Shown: piece after piece, positions 59,389 to 64,000 of the stretch | Layout: each line of letters starts with the position of its first letter | Position numbering within the stretch: position 1 is the first letter of the stretch | From: Daedaleopsis sinensis | Taxonomy: Eukaryota > Basidiomycota > Agaricomycetes > Polyporales > Polyporaceae | Reading direction: 5' to 3' | NCBI GenBank assembly: GCA_033807695.1 | Contig: CM066300.1 | Span: 1,302,001-1,366,000 of the forward strand | DNA: 64,000 nucleotides | Notes under the pieces: generated by a model | The model's input: only the letters and a program-made list of their open reading frames with translations | What the model was told of the DNA's origin: nothing | Database searches by the model: none | Program-made: the position numbers and the translations under genes

Positions 59389-61463
59389 CTATGGACTGCA
59401 GGTCCGTGCATGCTTGTCGACTAGCAAAGGTGGGGTGCACGGGTGCGACAGTAGTGATGCCAGCAGACAGCGGTCCACCCACTCCCTTGCCATTGGCCAT
59501 GCAACCTCTGCGAGACAAACACAAAGTGCTCACGGTGCTATGGCCTTCCCCCATGACCCTGGGGTCGCACCATCCCACTCTATCCCTCACAGACAGAAGC
59601 TGCGATGGAGAGGACGACTCTGACACTGGCAGTCATGCTTCTGATGCAGACGTGGACTGTCAGGAGCACCATAGCTCTACGGCGGAAGAACTTCAGGCGA
59701 CACTCCTGGACGAGCTTCTTCAGGCTCCGACTGAGGCATCTTTCTGGCAACACATTGGAAAACTGCTCAGGAGGAAGACGGACTCGGGAGACCTGGTCAC
59801 TGCGGACACACTCCAATAGGTCTTCACGTCTCATATAGCCCCTCACCCACCTGATCGACATGACCCGCTGGCACTACAGCACGGACTGGACCGAGCTCTT
59901 CATTCAGTCTCTGCCTCGAAACACAGTCAATACCATGCCGAATGGTCACTTCTCAAGGCCGATCACTATGTTCGAGCTTGTTGCGGTCAAGAAACAGCTG
60001 TGCAACAACGGGAACACCGCAACCACCAAGGGCTTTGATTGAGTGTCATACAAACAGGTACGGAGCCTATCTGCACCGTTTCTGACATCGTGAACAAGGA
60101 CTAATGCCCACTGGTAACCCCTCAGATCCTCGAGATGGACGAGGACCTTCTGTGCTTGCTTCTACAGAAATGTGTTGACGCCAGGGATGCTCCCTCTGAT
60201 TGGTTCACAACCATCATAACCGCAGCAGGCAAGAAGGGCAAAGACCTCCGTAAACTGGAACATTGGGCTGGAGAGCCACCTGCTTAAAATCCTCACACTC
60301 ATAATCGACTGTCCACTGCAGGAATGGGCAGAGGAGAATGGAGCTATCCCGGATAACCAAAATGGTTTCCGGTCTAAATACCGGACATTGAATAACTTGT
60401 ACACACTATGTGTTGCCATCGAGGAAGAACGGGCTTGAACTAACGACAAAGGCCAAGTCTGGGTGGCCTATGTCGATCTCACCAACACTTTCCCAACCAT
60501 GGATCAGGCAGTTCTCTGGGCGAAGCTGGTAAAACAAGGAATCGGAGGCCCACTTATCAACTGGCTCAAGATGATATATGAGCGCATGCAGTACGTCGTC
60601 AGGCATGGCGATCAATTCTCGGAGACCTTTCAATGTCTCGCAGGGATCCTAATCGGGAATCCGGCTTCGTCTGTACTCTGGAACCTCTTCCTCGCAGACT
60701 TCTGCCCGCCCACCCACAACGACGATGTCTTTCTACTCGGCTTTTGTCTCACTTACCTCGCACAAGCGGATGATATTGTGCTCCTCGCACACTCACGTGA
60801 GGGGCTGCAGAGCAAGCTTAACGCACTGCAGGGATGGTGCCGTAGAAACAGCTGCCACATCAACATCTTCAAGACTTTCTACATGATCTTTGGACCCTTG
60901 CCTACCTCTATCTGTGCCCCGCTGCTGTATGAACTCCCCCTCCAGCTGGTCGAGAGCACACTGTACGTGGGGATGACCATCAAGTCTATCGAGCGCAACA
61001 TATTTGCTCAACACAGAATGCAGAAAGCCAAAGCTGCCCACCGCATTGTGAACATCACCCTATCACTGGAGTCCTACATCAGCAGCACTCTGCCCCGAGA
61101 GGCACGCACTCTGTACATGGCCTTCATCGACCTCCATCTCACATATGGCTGTGAGATCAACGTCGACATCGACACTGCCTCCCTCAAGTCGCTGGAAGCC
61201 ATACAAGTCACATTCCTGCGCCGGGTGCTCTTGCTCTCCACCCACTCCATTATCTTCATTTCTTACATGTGTATGAACGTCTGGCCTCTACGCTATCGCA
61301 GAGCTCTCCTAACTCTGTGCTTTCTTCGCTATCTCGTCTCGGATGCGCCGAATTTCCCCCGAACCATCAGCAAAATGACATGTACCTGTGTGAACCTGGG
61401 CCTACAACCTACGCCCTGGGCCTGGGTGTTCGACCTGACAGTACCTGAGTGCACTGGGCTATG

Positions 61464-62899
61464 ACTTCAGCTCATTTTCTCTAGAAGATTTTACATTCCT
61501 GTTGCAAGAGAAAGGTAGATATGGTTAATCAGATATGGTATGTAAACAGTGTTCACGGCGACCTGAAAGACTGCCAGGAGGACTTGTCGAGGGTACTCTT
61601 AGTACAGCATTAAACTTTCTCCTGCCCAATAAGTCAATTGTTTGTTTGTGTTGACATTGGGCGGCAAATATGATGACTTGTTGTTCTTTTTTCCTGTTGT
61701 CCTCTTCAGAGTCATCCCACTACTCACTGCTCACTAGTCACTGCTAGTACTAGTCACTGCTCAACTTGCTCACAGATGGCTACACACCAGCTCACTACCA
61801 CTCTGCGCTGACTTAAAGTTGAGGGTAGGAGACTTTAATGTCCCCAACAGCAGTGGTGAGTTCTCCTATATCATGGGTCTGACCTCGAGTCTCGACTGCT
61901 GAGCATTACCTAGGCCTATAATCAGCCTCGAAGCTACCGTTACCATGCATGTGATTACAAAAGCAAAAGTGAGTTGCTTGCCTATGTTTGCCGCCCCCAT
62001 GTTATACCCGAGGCATATCCAAGACCTCATGATCTGTCAGATTGGCATGTGCGATGCTGTGGATCAACACAACATGCACTAGGAGTATGGCAGCAGTGTG
62101 TGAACCTCTTGCTATTCATTGTGGTCGATTCAACTCATGGGAGGGTACGAGTTCCACACTGCTGACTCCCGAGAGACCCATCTGACACTGTTCAGTGTTT
62201 TTCCAGCTATTTGAGAGTACAGTATGAGGTGAGTTTCTTCACTGGTCAGCAATGTAACCCTTATTCCATTCCGTCAACCATAGGTGCACGAACCAGATGG
62301 CAGATGATAGATCACATCTAGCTGAAGTCTATGTGGGCCTGTCCTCCGGGACTGCTCTATGTGCGTGCTACGAATTCATGTTTACTAACCTTGGTCTCAC
62401 TTCGTGCGTCCGGTAAGCCAGTGCACTGGAATCAACTCCACCAAAGCCAGTATGTCGCCATCTTCTACTCCTCAAGGCCTCCGAACAGGTCATCACGTTC
62501 TCATGCTGTTAACCCCACTCCATGTCATCCAGTCTGAGTGAGAGTGACAGTGTCCCTGTCGTATGTTGTAGGCTGCTAGTCATTGCACTAGGTAGGGCCA
62601 GTACTGGTGTGATTACCAAGGTCGACTACTGTATACCGGCTACCTACACAACAATGTATAGTAGGATTAGTATGAATACAAGTGTACATGTACCGCCGAT
62701 CTATGCGACATCTGTAGTGTGATATCCAGCATACTAGTACACATGCCAAATATGTAATGCGGACCTGGGCAACCTGCACAGGTAGGTGTGTTGCCTACCA
62801 GGCAAAGGGACTTCACGGTACCTACCAGGTCGAAGACCTGAGGGACCTGGCCAGCCTGAGGTGCCTGCCCAGTTGCTGCAGCCTGGTTCATGTGTCATT
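61464..62899. other. Region between two LINE pieces, no recognised gene
   Basis: Short frames only. Around 62760-62890 there are repeated ACCTACCAGGT/CAGGTAGG words in both orientations. The 3' end of the first LINE should lie near its left border; no poly(A) or simple-repeat tail is visible. Confidence 0.4.
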
Positions 62900-63888
62900 T
62901 TCCTGATGACCGCCCTACGTGCTGCCAGGGAACTTGTGCTGCTTGGTCGTCCAACATGGTGGAGCGACCTCTACCACATGCTCCAACAGCTGCCGGTCCC
63001 GGTGGACTTCCCTTTCGAGGCGGTGCCAGCCCCCGAGCACGTTGATAGCCTTATCGAATCCCTACGCAGTTTGCTGGAGACTCATCTCAATGAGGCAGCC
63101 CGCTCAGTACGCTTGAGAGTATTTCATGCCACTCTCCTCCAGCCGTGACACTTACAGGATGCCACTATACCACTGCGCTCCCTATGCTCTACACGGTCAT
63201 TTCTCGCACTGGACAAGGCCAGCCGCAAAACGCTGATGAAACTATTCGCGAGCGAGCACCCATATGCGAACGACATCAGTAAAACAGGCAATCTCTGCGA
63301 CCTCTGGGCGCTCAAGCGCCCAGCTTCCGCCCTCTCTGCCACTCGCTACGCTGCGAAATCGGGGGGGTGAACATGCGCAGATGCAGAAAAGTTTAGCCTG
63401 CGGACACGAGAGAATTAATGTCTTCGAGGTCAGACGAGGTCTCAGAGAGAGCTCTGAGCTCTGGGACCTCTGCAGACCTCTGCAGACCTCTGGTGCCTCT
63501 GGGCCGCCAGAGGTCGTCAGAGGTCTGCGTGTTTTATTAATGCGAGAAACTTCGCCATGGACCTCAGTGCCCTGTACGCAGAGAGTGGAGAGTCTGTCGG
63601 TTTTGCCGGAACTCGGGAAAGGTGGAGGACGAGGAGCATGTACTCTTCCTATGCAACACCGACTCCCTCCGCGAGATCCGACAGCAACTGTGGACTGACT
63701 CCCTGGACGCTCGCCACAGTCCGCTCCCGCAGATCCGCGGGAAACTTGATCACGGTCAATTACCTCACGCGCTACCCGGCCCTCATTACAGTTTTCGCGC
63801 GATATGTGCGTGCGACATTCGAGCTCTGTAACTCCACAGACATCATTACTATTACTACCATACAGCAACTCGCTGACTTCGGCCCTTA
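62900..63888 (+). pseudogene. 3' fragment of a second LINE with C-terminal zinc motif
   Basis: Reads ALRAARELVLLGRPTWWSDL, LPVPVDFPFEAVPAPEHVDS and, after a stop at 63146-63148, DKASRKTLMKLFASEHPYA. A 257-bp inverted-repeat element then interrupts the frame. Beyond it the sequence resumes with WRVCRFCRNSGKVEDEEHV followed by LFLC, the Cys/His motif at the C-terminus of these LINE proteins (about 63595-63655). Because ALRAAR...WWSDL corresponds to the region where the first LINE piece ends (PTPWAWVFDL), this is a separate 5'-truncated copy rather than a continuation. Confidence 0.65.
63280..63536. mobile_element. 257-bp inverted-repeat (MITE-like) element in LINE fragment
   Basis: Left end TAAAACAGGCAATCTCTGCG and right end, read inward, TAAAACACGCAGACCTCTGA are followed on both arms by CGACCTCTGG. 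Inside are further CAGAGGTC/GACCTCTG words, including three tandem GACCTCTGCA units near 63469-63500. It separates two conserved blocks of the LINE protein. Target duplication is unclear (perhaps the shared ATGCGA flank). Confidence 0.6.
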
Positions 63889-64000
63889 GTCAGCGAGGGG
63901 CTCCCAAATATTACGGCGCTGTGCAGTTTTAACATGGCAACGACAACTATCCTGATGACTGAAGTCTGAAGCGTACATATCGGTGGTGGCGTGCTACTGG

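Larger units (their letters stand above)
52268..61463 (+). pseudogene. LINE (non-LTR) element, split by hAT-1
   Basis: ORF1-like sequence begins MSSPPAAPGPNRHSQ at 52268 and continues through frame changes to AFERDPPRR and ADWFVVNWTAW (about 53800). It joins directly to an endonuclease domain lacking its N-terminus: GGGVLTLVRSELE, NVYFPPASSPY, VLMSDLNGRTASL, a TAG at 54101-54103, then SSVNCFTSHQPGGNAIVDYA. An RNase H-like domain follows at about 54555-54957 (VDGHSLHTWIDG, GPHHTGNIGS, LHVHTTSSWLVHSVCHWAP). After the hAT insertion the reverse transcriptase runs from about 60030 to 61463: ENGAIPDNQNGFRSKYRT, VAYVDLTNTFPTMDQ, the catalytic box QADDIVLLA (about 60765) and YVGMTIKSIERNIFAQH. Multiple frameshifts and stops make it inactive. 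The domain order is endonuclease, RNase H, RT. The 3' end and the Cys/His motif are missing. Confidence 0.8.

Noticed and set aside
61464..62899. Treating the two LINE pieces (to 61463 and from 62900) as one element split by an insertion
   Set aside because: The end of the first piece and the start of the second correspond to the same protein region, and no flanking duplication or TIR was found, so two copies are more likely.

Overview
The window reads as nuclear DNA of an Agaricomycete (mushroom-forming basidiomycete) and is almost entirely mobile-element sequence. Evidence for this origin is the short GT-AG introns (about 45-75 nt) in most genes, the transposon families found (Plavaka, Tnp2/CACTA-like, BED-finger hAT, SWIM-finger MULE, basidiomycete copia, gypsy and LINE proteins), a fungal F-box/LRR remnant and a TET/JBP-type dioxygenase. 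I recognised no housekeeping gene, rRNA, tRNA or CRISPR array. All family calls are from memory of protein families; no search was run.

Layout. 1-3.7 kb: no gene, with a 68-bp and a 284-bp tandem repeat rich in GGATCCG. 3.7-5.0 kb (-): a disordered protein with 18-residue proline-rich repeats. 5.5-8.0 kb (-): a decayed Plavaka transposase. 8.4-12.1 kb (+): a multi-exon Tnp2 transposase, convergent with a partner gene at 12.1-13.8 kb (-) whose stop lies 18 bp away. 14.7-18.5 kb (-): a copia element with one frameshift in pol, an altered RT active site and no RNase H. 18.7-21.1 kb: an AT-rich dispersed repeat (copy A) carrying a 1.18-kb TIR element; copy B at 49.2-50.6 kb preserves the empty site. 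21-26.3 kb: AT-rich, no recognised gene. 26.3-31.0 kb: remains of a minus-strand gypsy element (LTR, two polypurine-like tracts, integrase C-terminus) enclosing a plus-strand gene with a Zn2Cys6-like cysteine cluster. 31.2-31.8 kb (-): F-box/LRR remnant.

35.7-37.3 kb (+): a broken hAT (hAT-2). 38.7-40.05 kb (+): a TET/JBP-family 2-oxoglutarate/Fe(II) dioxygenase with one frameshift, tail-to-tail (about 90 bp) with a MULE transposase on the minus strand (40.1-46.0 kb). That MULE is split at its SWIM zinc finger by a 2,432-bp element with nearly identical ~0.86-kb terminal inverted repeats and a perfect 9-bp target duplication. 50.7-51.5 kb: a small hAT-like element with 8-bp TSDs. 52.3-61.5 kb (+): a LINE whose endonuclease, RNase H-like and RT parts are in that order, split by a 4,438-bp hAT (hAT-1) with a perfect 8-bp TSD and a nearly intact transposase. 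62.9-63.9 kb: the 3' part of a second LINE, itself split by a 257-bp inverted-repeat element.

The points of most interest are the dioxygenase/MULE pair (a DNA-base-modifying enzyme possibly carried by a transposon), the long-TIR element sitting inside the MULE, the antisense gene inside the gypsy remains, and the nested insertions whose target duplications fix the order of events.
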